Assembly: GCA_947493955.1 (NCBI GenBank)
Contig: CANLSQ010000001.1
Coordinates: 1,736,001-1,800,000 of the forward strand
Direction: 5' to 3'
Length of the DNA stretch: 64,000 nt
Source of the DNA: an uncultured Sphingomonadaceae bacterium
GTDB taxonomy: Bacteria; Pseudomonadota; Alphaproteobacteria; Sphingomonadales; Sphingomonadaceae
Below, piece by piece: positions 9,311 to 20,000 of this stretch. The translations under genes were made by a program, and so were the position numbers. Every line of letters begins with the position of its first letter. Within the stretch, counting starts at the first letter, position 1. The notes under the pieces are model-generated. The model had not been told where the DNA came from and made no database searches. It worked only from the letters and a program-made list of their open reading frames with translations.

Positions 9311-11364
9311 TGACGGGTTCCGATAGCCATAACGACCCGGTGTCAAACAACCGCGATGTCAAGGCAGAGGCCCGGGGGATATTACAGTCGTTACGGCGCC
9401 TGTTTGACCAGCTGGGTCCGATCCGCCTTGGCTCGACGATCCTGTTCCTGATACTCGCCCTCTTGATGGCACGCTTCAGCTGGACGACACCGCTGATCCA
9501 GGACGCCGAACGCGCACTCTATGACATGCGGGTTTCCGTCTTCGCTCCAGAGGTGGAGAAAGAAGACCGGGTCGTAATGATCGTGTACAACGAGGACACC
9601 CTGAAACTCACGGGTCAGCGCTCCCCTGTCGACCGGACAATTCTTGCACAGTCATTGGAAGCGATTGACGCAGCCAACCCCAAATCCATCGGCATCGATA
9701 TTCTGTTCACCATGCCGCAGGATGACGACCCGTTGCTAGTCTCGACGTTCAAGCAAATCCAGACCCCGACATTTCTGGCTTATGCCGATCCCAAATATAA
9801 TCCCGAAATTGGCTTTGCAGAACATGAATTCCTCAAATCATTCCTGAGCGATGTCGAGGGTGATAACCTGAAACCGACCAGCATCCGGCTGAACACCGAC
9901 AGCGACGGCGTTCAGAGACGCTGGACACCCCAGAAAGCCGACGCACCGCCGTTTATGGCCATGGCTCTGACCGGGCCAAATCCCAAATTTGCAGCGAATG
10001 AAGGGGCTATCCGTTATCTTGTTCCGGCAAGTCCGGACATGCCGGTGTTCGATAAATTTCCGATAGAAAGTTTTGCCGATCCGGCAACGGCAGAAATGCT
10101 GCAATCTTTCATTGCGGGCAAACATGTGTTGATTGGCGGTGACTTTGTTGATCGTGATCGGTTCGAAACGCCGATTGGTTCAATCACGGATCTGCAAAGC
10201 GAGGATGGCAAAATGATCGGACTGGAAGTCCATGCTCACATGCTCGCACAGCTGCTGAATGACGATATCCCGGCCCCGATACCGGCCTGGATACTGTGGG
10301 TGGCCGCCCTGATTGTCGCGATCTGTGGCGGGCTTTCTGCGCTCATCATGGGCAATGCGGGAAAAGTCGCCGGTATATTGATCGGCCAGTTTGCTTTTTT
10401 TCTGATTTTTCCTTTTGTCCTGCAAAATATCGGTGTCGATACACTCAGCCTGCCGGCCTTTGGCTGGGGCTTGGGTTGGCTGTTCGGCTATGCTTCCGTC
10501 AGTGCGGCGGCACGAACGATCAATTCCAAACAGCGTGCTTTTGCGCAAAGTGCGCTGGGTAAATATCTGCCCAAATCGATTGCCGGAGAGATATTACGCG
10601 ATCCTGAGAAACTGGCCCTTCATGGTGAGAAACGTCAGATATTTGCTGTTTTCACGGATCTGGAAGGTTTCACCAAACTCAGCCACGCCATCGAGCCTGA
10701 AATGGTCGCAACGCTACTGAATGACTATCTCGACCGGCTCAGCGATGTCGCCCTGGAATATGGCGGTACGATCGACAAGTTTGTCGGAGATGCGCTGGTA
10801 TGTTTCTGGGGAGCACCCCTTTCCCTGCCCGACGATGGGGAGCGCGCTGCCAAGGCCGCCTATGCTCTTTATCAAGCCGGCGAAGAATTCAGAAAAAACG
10901 TGCCCGAGGGGGTGCCTCCAATTGGCCGTACGCGCGTCGGAATGCATTATGGTGATGCGATTGTCGGCAATTTCGGCGGTGAAGGCAGGATCCAGTACAC
11001 CGCACTTGGCGATGCAATGAATACCGCTGCGCGTTTGGAAGCAGCCAACAAGCCTTTGGAAACCAAAGTGCTGGTCAGCAAAGAGGCAATGGAACGCACG
11101 GGGCTCGACTGGTACCGGCCGATGGGCAAGATAACCCTGCGCGGACGGTCGACCCCGGTAGAGGTATATGAACCTGTTCCCGATTGGGAAGAAAAAGACC
11201 GGGCGGCAGTGACAGCCGTCATAGGAGCCCATCAAAAAGGTGATAATGCTTATATTCAGGCACTTGATGCTATGATGAAGCGATATGGTGAAGATTTAGG
11301 CTTGGCCAATTTGCTGAAACGACTGGAAAAAACGAAAAATGGAGAGAGCTATGCACTCGGTTGA
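9310..11364 (+). CDS. CHASE2-domain class III adenylate cyclase, membrane-bound
   Basis: The 684-residue product has a membrane helix at about 40-57, a periplasmic CHASE2 sensor (about 60-320), three closely spaced helices (about 326-400) and a cytoplasmic class III cyclase domain (about 445-640). Catalytic residues are visible: metal-binding D450 and D494, adenine-selecting K490 in DKFVGDA with T564 as partner, and transition-state residues N571 and R575 in NTAAR. The K/T pair indicates cAMP rather than cGMP. It is translationally coupled to the CHAT gene upstream and overlaps the next gene. The periplasmic sensor sits in the same compartment as the CHAT and FecR-like proteins. The signal sensed is unknown. 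Confidence 0.9.
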   Translation: MTGSDSHNDPVSNNRDVKAEARGILQSLRRLFDQLGPIRLGSTILFLILALLMARFSWTTPLIQDAERALYDMRVSVFAPEVEKEDRVVMIVYNEDTLKLTGQRSPVDRTILAQSLEAIDAANPKSIGIDILFTMPQDDDPLLVSTFKQIQTPTFLAYADPKYNPEIGFAEHEFLKSFLSDVEGDNLKPTSIRLNTDSDGVQRRWTPQKADAPPFMAMALTGPNPKFAANEGAIRYLVPASPDMPVFDKFPIESFADPATAEMLQSFIAGKHVLIGGDFVDRDRFETPIGSITDLQSEDGKMIGLEVHAHMLAQLLNDDIPAPIPAWILWVAALIVAICGGLSALIMGNAGKVAGILIGQFAFFLIFPFVLQNIGVDTLSLPAFGWGLGWLFGYASVSAAARTINSKQRAFAQSALGKYLPKSIAGEILRDPEKLALHGEKRQIFAVFTDLEGFTKLSHAIEPEMVATLLNDYLDRLSDVALEYGGTIDKFVGDALVCFWGAPLSLPDDGERAAKAAYALYQAGEEFRKNVPEGVPPIGRTRVGMHYGDAIVGNFGGEGRIQYTALGDAMNTAARLEAANKPLETKVLVSKEAMERTGLDWYRPMGKITLRGRSTPVEVYEPVPDWEEKDRAAVTAVIGAHQKGDNAYIQALDAMMKRYGEDLGLANLLKRLEKTKNGESYALG

Positions 11365-12154
11365 ATGTAAAACAGCTAAATCTGGCAAACTCGTACGCAA
11401 CATGGGCAAGGCGGCATTGGGAGCAATATTGCTCATCGGTGTCAGCGGCGCTGCAGTGGCACAAAATATGGTTGTTCGTTCAACCGGGCCATCTGCCAAA
11501 TCCTATCCCGCCGGTAAAAAACTTGCCAACGGTACAAAAGTCACGCTGAAGGATCTGGATAGAGTCACCATACTTGGCAAGGGCGGCACCCGGGTGCTGA
11601 AAGGCCCTGGAACATTTTCGCTCGGCAACAGGGCGCGTACGCAGTCCAGCAGCTCGACGCGCCTTGCCAGCTTCATCAATAATCGCGGAAGCAGCCGGGC
11701 CAGAACCGGAGCGGTCCGCAGCGCGGGTGTCGGAGTAACCAGTGTTGCACCGAAAAACCCAAATCTGTGGTTTCTGGACGTTACCAAAGGCGGCAAGTTT
11801 TGCGTAGCCGATGCCGAAGCATTGGTATTATGGCGCCCGGACTATACCGGGTCCGCCACTGCCAGCATTGTTGAACCGGCCAATGGTACGGTGACCGAAG
11901 TGGCATGGCGTAAGGGCAATCCGCTGAAACGATGGCCAAGAGCCGAGGCGCCGCTGGAAAATGGTGCCAGCTACAGGTTGATTGGATCCAATGTCGACAA
12001 ATCGGTTGAGGTTAATTTTGTGATGCTGAACGAGGCACCACAAAATCTGGACGACGCGGCCGCGGCATTGATTGCCAATGGTTGTCAGAGCCAGCTCGAT
12101 CTGCTGGTCGAAACACTTGATGACGGTTCTTCGGACAATCAGGACGCAAGTTAA
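11351..12154 (+). CDS. Exported FecR-like domain protein of the CHAT/TPS locus
   Basis: The 267-residue product starts at the ATG 4 bases after GGAGAG; the in-frame ATG at 11339 lacks such a site. It overlaps the cyclase by 14 bases. A signal peptide (AALGAILLIGVSGAAVAQ) precedes a short beta-rich region of the form VTLKDLDRVTILGKGGTRVLKGPG, typical of FecR-like domains that accompany CHASE2/CHAT genes. A Ser/Arg-rich linker leads to a second beta domain with one cysteine near the C-terminus. I recognise no enzyme motif. It is probably a periplasmic accessory of the locus, and a scaffolding or sensory role is guesswork. Confidence 0.65.
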   Translation: MHSVECKTAKSGKLVRNMGKAALGAILLIGVSGAAVAQNMVVRSTGPSAKSYPAGKKLANGTKVTLKDLDRVTILGKGGTRVLKGPGTFSLGNRARTQSSSSTRLASFINNRGSSRARTGAVRSAGVGVTSVAPKNPNLWFLDVTKGGKFCVADAEALVLWRPDYTGSATASIVEPANGTVTEVAWRKGNPLKRWPRAEAPLENGASYRLIGSNVDKSVEVNFVMLNEAPQNLDDAAAALIANGCQSQLDLLVETLDDGSSDNQDAS

Positions 12155-12260
12155 CAGGGAAGAACATCTTACGCCCCGAGGTGAGGGTCAGGGCGTGAGG
12201 TGAAAATACGGTATTTCCAAAGGGGGGTCGCGCGGGAAATACTGAAAAACGGGGAAAAAT

Positions 12261-14051
12261 ATGTCGCGAGCGCGCGCTTCAAAAAAACTGGCTTTGCTGA
12301 TCTCAATACCGGCAATTCTGTCGACCCATGGTGCTGTCTGGGCGCAATCGGCAGTCGCAGCACCGACAAGGGAAGAAATCCAGCGTGGACTGCTGGGAGA
12401 AGCCGAAAAAGGCCAGGCACAAGCTCTGACCGTCGAAGGCGGTGTCGAGCGATCCGCCTGTCCGCTTGCCAATCCTGAATTTGCCGATGTCAAATTCTCC
12501 TTGCAGGCGGTCGAATTTGACGGCCTTGGCGTTGTCGATAGCTCAATATTGAAGTCAGCTTATACGGGCTATATAGGTCAGGAAGTGCCGGTTGCCGTGG
12601 TCTGTGAAATCCGTGATCGGGCCGCAACCATATTGCGAGGCGCCGGCTATCTAGCAGCTGTACAGGTTCCTCCCCAGACCATCGACGGTGGTAACGTCAA
12701 ATTTGACGTTCTGCTTGCACGGATGACATCAGTGCAGGTGCGCGGCAATGCCGGATCTTCAGAGAAACTGCTGAAACAGTATATTGACCGGCTGACCAAC
12801 GAACCGGTTTTCAATATTGATGTTGCGGAACGCTATCTCCTGCTCGCGCGCGATATTCCGGGACTGGATGTGCGGCTTTCCTTACGGCCGGTAACGTCCG
12901 CCACCGAAGGGCGCCCCGGAGACGTGATTGGCGAGTTTAATGTGGTTCGCACACCGGTTTATGTGGATGCGAATATCCAGAATTTCGGATCGAAACAGGT
13001 CGGCCGGTTTGGCGGATTGCTGCGCGCACGGTTTAACGGGATTACCGGACTCGGCGATGAAACAACGATCAGCGCTTTTTCAACCGCTGATTTCAGTGAA
13101 CAGCAAGTCCTGCAAGTGGGTCATGAATTTCGTGTCGGCGGTGAAGGTCTGCGTTTTGGCGGTAATTTCACCTATGCTTGGACGGACCCGGAACTGGCGG
13201 GCAATTTCGATATTGAATCGGAAACTTTGGTCGCTGGCATTTATGCGACCTATCCCTTCATCCGCAAACAATCCCATAATTTGTTCGGGACCGTGGGTTT
13301 TGAACATATTGACCAGAAGACGGATATTCTGGGTACGCGAACGAATGAAGATGACCTGAGCATCGCTTATGCCCGTCTGGACTATAATGCGATTGAACCC
13401 GGCAGTTTGTCCGGTCGCGGCGGTTATTCGGCCTTTGAACCCAAATGGGGCATGGCAGGATCACTGGAACTGCGTCAAGGCCTTGGCATATTGGGTGCCA
13501 GCAAGGGATGCGGACCAGCCTTTGTTCGTTGTATCGGAGAAACCGTAATTCCCACCCGTGCTGATGGCGATCCAACCGCTTTTGTTGTCAGAGGGCAGGC
13601 GAAACTGGATTATCGTCCTACTCCGTTATTGGCATTCACGCTGAAGCCGCGGTTCCAATATTCACCCGATGCGCTGTTTTCTTATGAAGAAATTTCGGGC
13701 GGCAACTACACAACCGGTCGTGGCTATGATCCGGGAACGATTATCGGCGACAGCGGTTACGGTCTGCAGACGGAGGTCAGCTATGGCTCGCTCATCCCCG
13801 ATTCTCCGGATGGCATTGCCTGGCAACCCTATGTCTATTTCGATCTCATGGGAGTGTGGAACAAAAACCTCCCGGGTGATCCCCAGAAAATTTACTCCGC
13901 TGGCGGCGGTATTCGCGCAACCATTGGTCGGCAGGCCAGTCTGGACGTGATGGCCGTGGTGCCACTGAAACGCGGACCTTTCGAAACCCGGCGGGACAGC
14001 GCCCGGGCGTTGATGACACTGACGGTGCAGCTCGCACCGTGGTCGCGATAG
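12261..14051 (+). CDS. TpsB outer-membrane transporter (ShlB/FhaC/HecB family)
   Basis: The 596-residue product has a GGGGAA site 5-6 bases before the ATG and a signal peptide ending GAVWAQS. Two POTRA domains follow (about 75-150 and 150-225; the segment ILRGAGYLAAVQVP is characteristic). The rest is an Omp85-type 16-strand barrel, with a motif of the FRGY type seen as GRGYDPG near residue 490. TpsB proteins secrete a cognate TpsA across the outer membrane. The TpsA gene starts 16 bases downstream, so the pair forms a two-partner secretion system. The final strand ends in LAPWSR, without a terminal phenylalanine. Confidence 0.9.
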   Translation: MSRARASKKLALLISIPAILSTHGAVWAQSAVAAPTREEIQRGLLGEAEKGQAQALTVEGGVERSACPLANPEFADVKFSLQAVEFDGLGVVDSSILKSAYTGYIGQEVPVAVVCEIRDRAATILRGAGYLAAVQVPPQTIDGGNVKFDVLLARMTSVQVRGNAGSSEKLLKQYIDRLTNEPVFNIDVAERYLLLARDIPGLDVRLSLRPVTSATEGRPGDVIGEFNVVRTPVYVDANIQNFGSKQVGRFGGLLRARFNGITGLGDETTISAFSTADFSEQQVLQVGHEFRVGGEGLRFGGNFTYAWTDPELAGNFDIESETLVAGIYATYPFIRKQSHNLFGTVGFEHIDQKTDILGTRTNEDDLSIAYARLDYNAIEPGSLSGRGGYSAFEPKWGMAGSLELRQGLGILGASKGCGPAFVRCIGETVIPTRADGDPTAFVVRGQAKLDYRPTPLLAFTLKPRFQYSPDALFSYEEISGGNYTTGRGYDPGTIIGDSGYGLQTEVSYGSLIPDSPDGIAWQPYVYFDLMGVWNKNLPGDPQKIYSAGGGIRATIGRQASLDVMAVVPLKRGPFETRRDSARALMTLTVQLAPWSR

Positions 14052-14067
14052 GCAATAGAGGCGGCGA

Positions 14068-17000
14068 ATGATGACCAGAGGCAAGATGATGACAGAGACG
14101 ACAAAAAACAGTCGGAAAACCGGCAACGCTATGGATAAAAACAGATCCGCGATCAGCAAGCTCAAACTGCTCGCGGGCGGATCTTTCACCGCCGCCGCTG
14201 TGGCCCTGGCAACTTTGGGACAAACGGCCCAGGCTCAGGCCCTTGATCCCAATCGTTCCTTTCAGGCCACACCCACCTTTAACCCTGGCGACAGCTGGTC
14301 ACCTGGCCCCAATGCCGACAATGTTTTTATTTCCGGCTCTGAAGCGATTATCAATTGGGCACCTCTCGATACCGCCACGTTGGACACGACCAACACGCCA
14401 ATCGACATTCTCCCGTCGATGAGGTCCATTACGTTCAACAATGCAACAGATTTTACGGTCCTGAACCGCATCTTGCCGACACCCAGCTTGGCAGGCGACT
14501 TTCGCCCGATCCAGTTTAACGGCACGGTAAATACTCGCGTGAACGGTACTCAGGGTGGCAGTGCATGGTTCTATAGTCCCGGCGGCATTATCGCTGGTGC
14601 CGGCTCCACCTTTAACGTTGGTAGTCTGGTTCTGACCGCCAATGATATCGATACTACCGGAGGCCTGTTCAGTTCCACGGGGCAAATCCGTTTCAGAGGC
14701 GCGGCGGGCAGTTCTTCCGCCGTCAGTATTGCCGAAACTGCAACTATCAACGCCAATACCGCATTTCCAAATACCAATGACTATGTGGCCTTTGTCGCAC
14801 CCCGAGTGATCCAGGGCGGCACAGTCGATGTCGCTGGCTCTGCGGCCTATGTCGCTGCCGAGCAAGCTGACCTGACGATCAATAATGGATTGTTCGACAT
14901 CACGGTCACGGTGGGAACCGCCGATGGGAATGGCATTGTTCACACTGGCACAACCACCGGCGACTCATCAGTGCCTATTGCAGACGATCCAACGACACCG
15001 GTTCTCAATGAAGCAAACCGTGATGCACAGGCCATTTACATGGTGGCGGTGCCGAAAAACGCAGCAATAACGATGCTGGTCGGCGGTCAGGTCGGATATC
15101 GGCCCGCAGCTTCAGCCAGTATTGTCAACGGTCAGGTGGTCTTGAGCGCCGGATATAGCGTTTCCGTCCAGGGCCCTACAAACAACGCGCAAGTGGTAGT
15201 TGCAGATAACCCGGTCACCAATTTTGCCGGCAATGTAGAGTTTACAGGTGGCGATTTTTCGGCAGATGTATCCGCGACGGCAAGCGGTGCCATCAATGGA
15301 GTATCAACAAGTACAGGCATCGATATTCAAACTGCCGCATCCGGTGACCGCTATGATCTTGACCTGACTGCGGGCACTGAAATCAACATCGGGGCCGATG
15401 AGGGCGGTGTTTTCCGTGTTGCCGGCAATGCAAATCTGCGTGCCGGCTCTGCGGCAAATGGCGGGGCAATCAACCTTGTTGCCATTAACGATCCTACAAG
15501 CCCCGACGGTATCGGCGAGATTGATATCGGAGGGAATCTTACTGTCGATGCAGGTGCAATGGGCGCCGACGATTTCTTCACGGTCCGCAACAACGGAGGA
15601 ACCGGAATCGGCGAGGACGCGATTGGCGGCGACATCTCCATCAACGTATCAAACGGCGGCCGTTTACAGGTTGGCGGTTCATCGGAGTTCTTGACCGACG
15701 CGCAGGGCGGGAAAGGAGAAGAATTTAACGGTCTTTCGCAGGGCGGCGATATCACTGTGAATCTTGCCGACGATACCAGCAGCATCAGCCTGTTGGGCAG
15801 TGTCACATTCGATACAGAAGCCAGAAGCACCGGCAGTGGTAAAATTGGTGGCAATGGCGTGGGTGGCGTTGGCAACGACGGTATTGCGGGTAACTTTTCC
15901 CTCAATCTGCAAGGCGGGACGATGATCGCCGGCGACATCTCCATCAATACCGACGCGCGCGCCACGAGTGGCAGTGACGGAACCGTAAGCCAGAGTAATG
16001 ACGGCATTGCAGGTAATGTAAATATTGCCATCACCGGGGGAGATCACACATTTAATTCGCTGTCTTCCACATCCTCTGCGGAAAGCAGGGAATCAGTTAG
16101 TGCGGCCGGTGAAATTGTAAATGGAATCGCCAATCGGCCGATGGCCAATATCTCGGTCAGCGGTGCCGGCACGTCTTTGACGATTAATAACAACATAGAC
16201 CTGAGCACCAGCACCAGCGACAAGCAGGTCGGTGATGCTGCAACCCCTTCTTCCACCATATCGGCGGTCGGCACGGGTACCGGCGCAGGTTCCGGATTAC
16301 TGGTCGCTGGAGGAATCTTTGCCGATATTGAAGGCTCGATTGATCTGATTGCCGATGGCAGCACGGTCAGTTTTGATACCCTGCAGTTATTCGCCACCAG
16401 CAGTTTTGATGACGGCACAACCCTGTCCGGCGGGAACATCAATGTTATTTCTCGCAATAGCGGCGTCCTGACCGGCCGAAATGGAGACCTTACTGCAAAT
16501 GCCCAAATATTTGACTTTTCTGGCCCTGCCTCACCAACTGCTGTAAACGGACGCGGCGGCAACATTTTGATTTCTGCAGATAATTCGTCGATCAACTTCA
16601 CTGGACGCCTTAGCGCATCGGCAAATGGATTGGGCGACGCAGATCTTGGAAACGGAATTGGCGGAACGATCAGGCTGTTGGTGGACGGTGATGCGGCCTC
16701 CATGACGCTGACCGATCTTTCATTCAGCACTGACGGCAGGGTATTTTTTGATGAGGAGGCGGGATTTGGGGGATTTCCCAAAGGCGATGGTGGCTCCGGT
16801 ATAGGCGGAACAACAACGATTGATCTTTTAAACGGTACATTTGTCGCCGATGACATTTCAGTCAGCAGCGACGGCTCTGGCGGACCGGGTGGCGACAATG
16901 TCGGCAGTACGGCTGGATCAGGCGGGACCGGAACGGGAGGCGATGTCGTCGTCAACCTCAATGGCAGCAATGCTACCGTTAATAGCTTAACGATTACCGC

Positions 17001-20000
17001 AAGCGGGCTCGGCGGAGACGGCGGCTTTGGCGATAGCGGCAATGGCAATAATGGCGGCAATGGCGGAATGGGCATCGGTGGCAATGCTACCTTCAATGCC
17101 ACATCAGGAACACTGAACGTCAACCAGATCAGGGTGGATGCATTAGGCAATGCGGTTCGCTTTACCTCCTTCACATCGATCAGGGGCGATGGCGGCAGGG
17201 GTCGTGGCACAGGCGGCGGCGACGGCGGTGCCGGCATCGGCGGGACAGCAACTTTCAACCTGGATGGCACTTCAGTAGTCAATGCCCAGGAAGTGCTTGT
17301 CAGCACCGACGGCTATGGCGGCGAAGGCGGACTGGCTGACTCAGATAACATTAACGGGATGGACATCCCGGGCGGTGCCGGCGGAAATGGCGGCAGCGGC
17401 ACAGGTGGTAGTGCAACATTCAACAATACAACCGGCACGATCAGCTTCAATCAGTTGACCGTTCAGTCGCTGGGTATCGGCAGCGATGGCGGCGATAGCA
17501 GAGGAGTTACGGTTGGTGAGGCCGCCGAAAGTGGCGGCAATGGTGGTACAGGCACCGGTGGCCTTGCAACCATAAACCTGAATCAGGATGACGCCACCAA
17601 TCCAGTTTACATAATCGACAGCAGCGGAACCGGTGGTGATGGCGGTGAAGGTCTGACCGGCGGTAACGCGGGCGACGGTATAGGAGGCGTTTCCACGCTG
17701 AATATTAACAATGTGGCTGTGCAGCTCAACCAGCCGACAATATTGTCCAACGGAACCGGTGGGACCGGCGGCAGAAGCGACGGTATTGGCGGAAATGGCG
17801 GAAGTGGCGGTGATGCCCAAGGCGGCGTTGCGAGACTGGAAATCGTTGGCGCTGGCGGCATGTTAACCACCACTGGCGGACCTCCAGTTACCAATAGCGA
17901 TGCTTTCGGCGGCACTGGCGGCGCGGGCTTTGACGAATTTTTAGCCGATGGTGGGGATGGTGGGGACGGCGGTTCCGCAACAGGCGGCAGAGTCGAGATT
18001 GCTGTTCGCACCGGCGCCAATTATGAGGTCAATGGCGGTGCACCGTTCACACTATCGAGCACCGGAACTGGCGGACAGGGCGGTACTGGTGGCTATTCCT
18101 ATGGAGGTGCTGCTGGAGATGGTGGGAACGCTGGACAAGGAACCGGCGGCACTGCGCGTTTGCTCGCTCAAGGCGGCACACTGACCGGAAATGACGTTAC
18201 CATCACTGCAACCGGCTTTGGCGGCAATGCGGGTGCCGCTGGCGGTACCGGCATCGGTACAAGTGGTGCAGCCGGCATTGGCGGAATGGGCGCAGGCGGT
18301 ACATCGACGATAGAAGTGCAGGAAGGCAGCCCGGGCATTATAACGCTGGGCAATGTCGACATGGTCGCGAACGGGTTCAATTCCGGCGACAGTGGCTTCC
18401 CAAGTGGTATTGGCGGCCGTATTGAAATCATAGACACGTCAACCGATCCAGCCGGTTTGATCACCCTTGCGTCCCTGACCGCGGAAGCACTGGCGGGGGC
18501 AGCACCTGACAGCGGATTCTTCATGTCTGGCAATAGCGGGCCGATCACTGTCACTAATGATGTCTTTATCGACGTGGCCGGAAATGCTGAATTTGCTTAT
18601 GATGGGAACGGCCAACTGGTGGTTGGCGGCCTGATGGATGTCATGAGCGGTGCTTCCATTCTCGTTTCCCACACAAATAACACAGTGCCCGCAACAACAT
18701 CTATTGACGTTGCCGACAGCTTTGACGCGCGGGCGCAAAGCGACTTTGATGCCATGACGGGGTCCATTATTAATTCGAATGCAGCGATCACCATTCGCGC
18801 AGAGGCCAATGCGTCGGCCGCCGATCTAAGGGCTTTCGACAATATTGATCTTTCCGCCGGGCAAAATGTTATGCTTAACAATGCCTCTGTAACCGGGCCG
18901 GCAGAGACTTCTGTTTTCAGTACCGGTATATTGGTTTCGAATGGCATTTATGTCCGGGCCGGAAGCAACGAAGATCCAAGCTTCCCGCAATTTGATCCGC
19001 TCTTTAACGCAACATTTACAGGAGACATTTCGTCATCCGGTGCCGTTCGGATTGAATCGGGGGGCAATGCAGTCTTCCAGACCGGTACAAATCTTGTTTC
19101 CGACAATCTTCTTTTAGTGCGCACAGGTGATGACATCATCATTCAATCGGGTGCAAGCATTGCTGCAGCCAATGCTCCTGTGGAAACGGTAGACCCCTCT
19201 ATCCCGTTTCTGAGCGAAAATAACTTGTTGTTGCTGGCTGGTGATATTGGCATGGGAATTCCACTGCTGAGTACGCCGCAAACCCCGATTGCTTCGATCG
19301 TTGCCACCGGCAATATCAATGCCAATGATTTTGCCGTGGTGATGACGGCAAATGCCATCGATGGCTTGGGCGGCACGATTTCCGCAGGCTCGATCAGCGC
19401 TGACATCAACAATGCGCCTTCCAACGCTATGATAGCCATTAATGGCCAGTCTGATGATAATGGCCTGCTGAGCGCGGGCTGCGTGGAGGGCAATTTATGC
19501 CTTGGCGCACTGGCAGCTGACAATATCGTTCAAATCGGTCAAGCTGGCGTTCCAATTCAGGCGATCATCGAGAATGGCGATATTATCGCCAACAGCATAC
19601 TCGTATCTACCCGCCGTGATATTGTGATGGGTGCTAACGGCGTTCCATCGCGTTTCATTGCCAGCGATGAGATATTTGTGAACAGCACCGAAGGGGATGT
19701 GGACCTGCGCGATGCCGAACTGACCAGCGATTTTCTGGGCATTGACGCAGCCGGTAGCCTTCTTGGTTCGGGTTCACTTAACAGTGGCAACGATATTGGC
19801 ATTAATGTCGGCGGCAGCATCTCGGCGGCCGCTATTGACACAGGCGGTGAACTGACCACTGTCGAGGACCGCGGTGATATGCTGGAAGGGTTTTACTCCG
19901 TTCCTGATAGCATGAATGTTGGCATATTGACCGTCGGCGCTGGCGACGTGAATTATGACGCCGGTGGTAGTTTCAGCTTTGATCAGATTAATGTTCCTGA

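Noticed and set aside
12155-12260. ACGCCC/GGGCGT hairpin between the FecR-like and TpsB genes as a terminator
   Set aside because: The stem is short with a 14-base loop and no T-run, so it would not terminate well. The operon probably continues.
16044-17306. Long minus-strand open frames opposite the TpsA gene, Pro/Ser-rich (up to 420 codons)
   Set aside because: They are antisense shadows of the Gly-rich repeats, where GGC/GGT codons read as GCC/ACC on the other strand. No ribosome binding sites or recognisable domains were seen.
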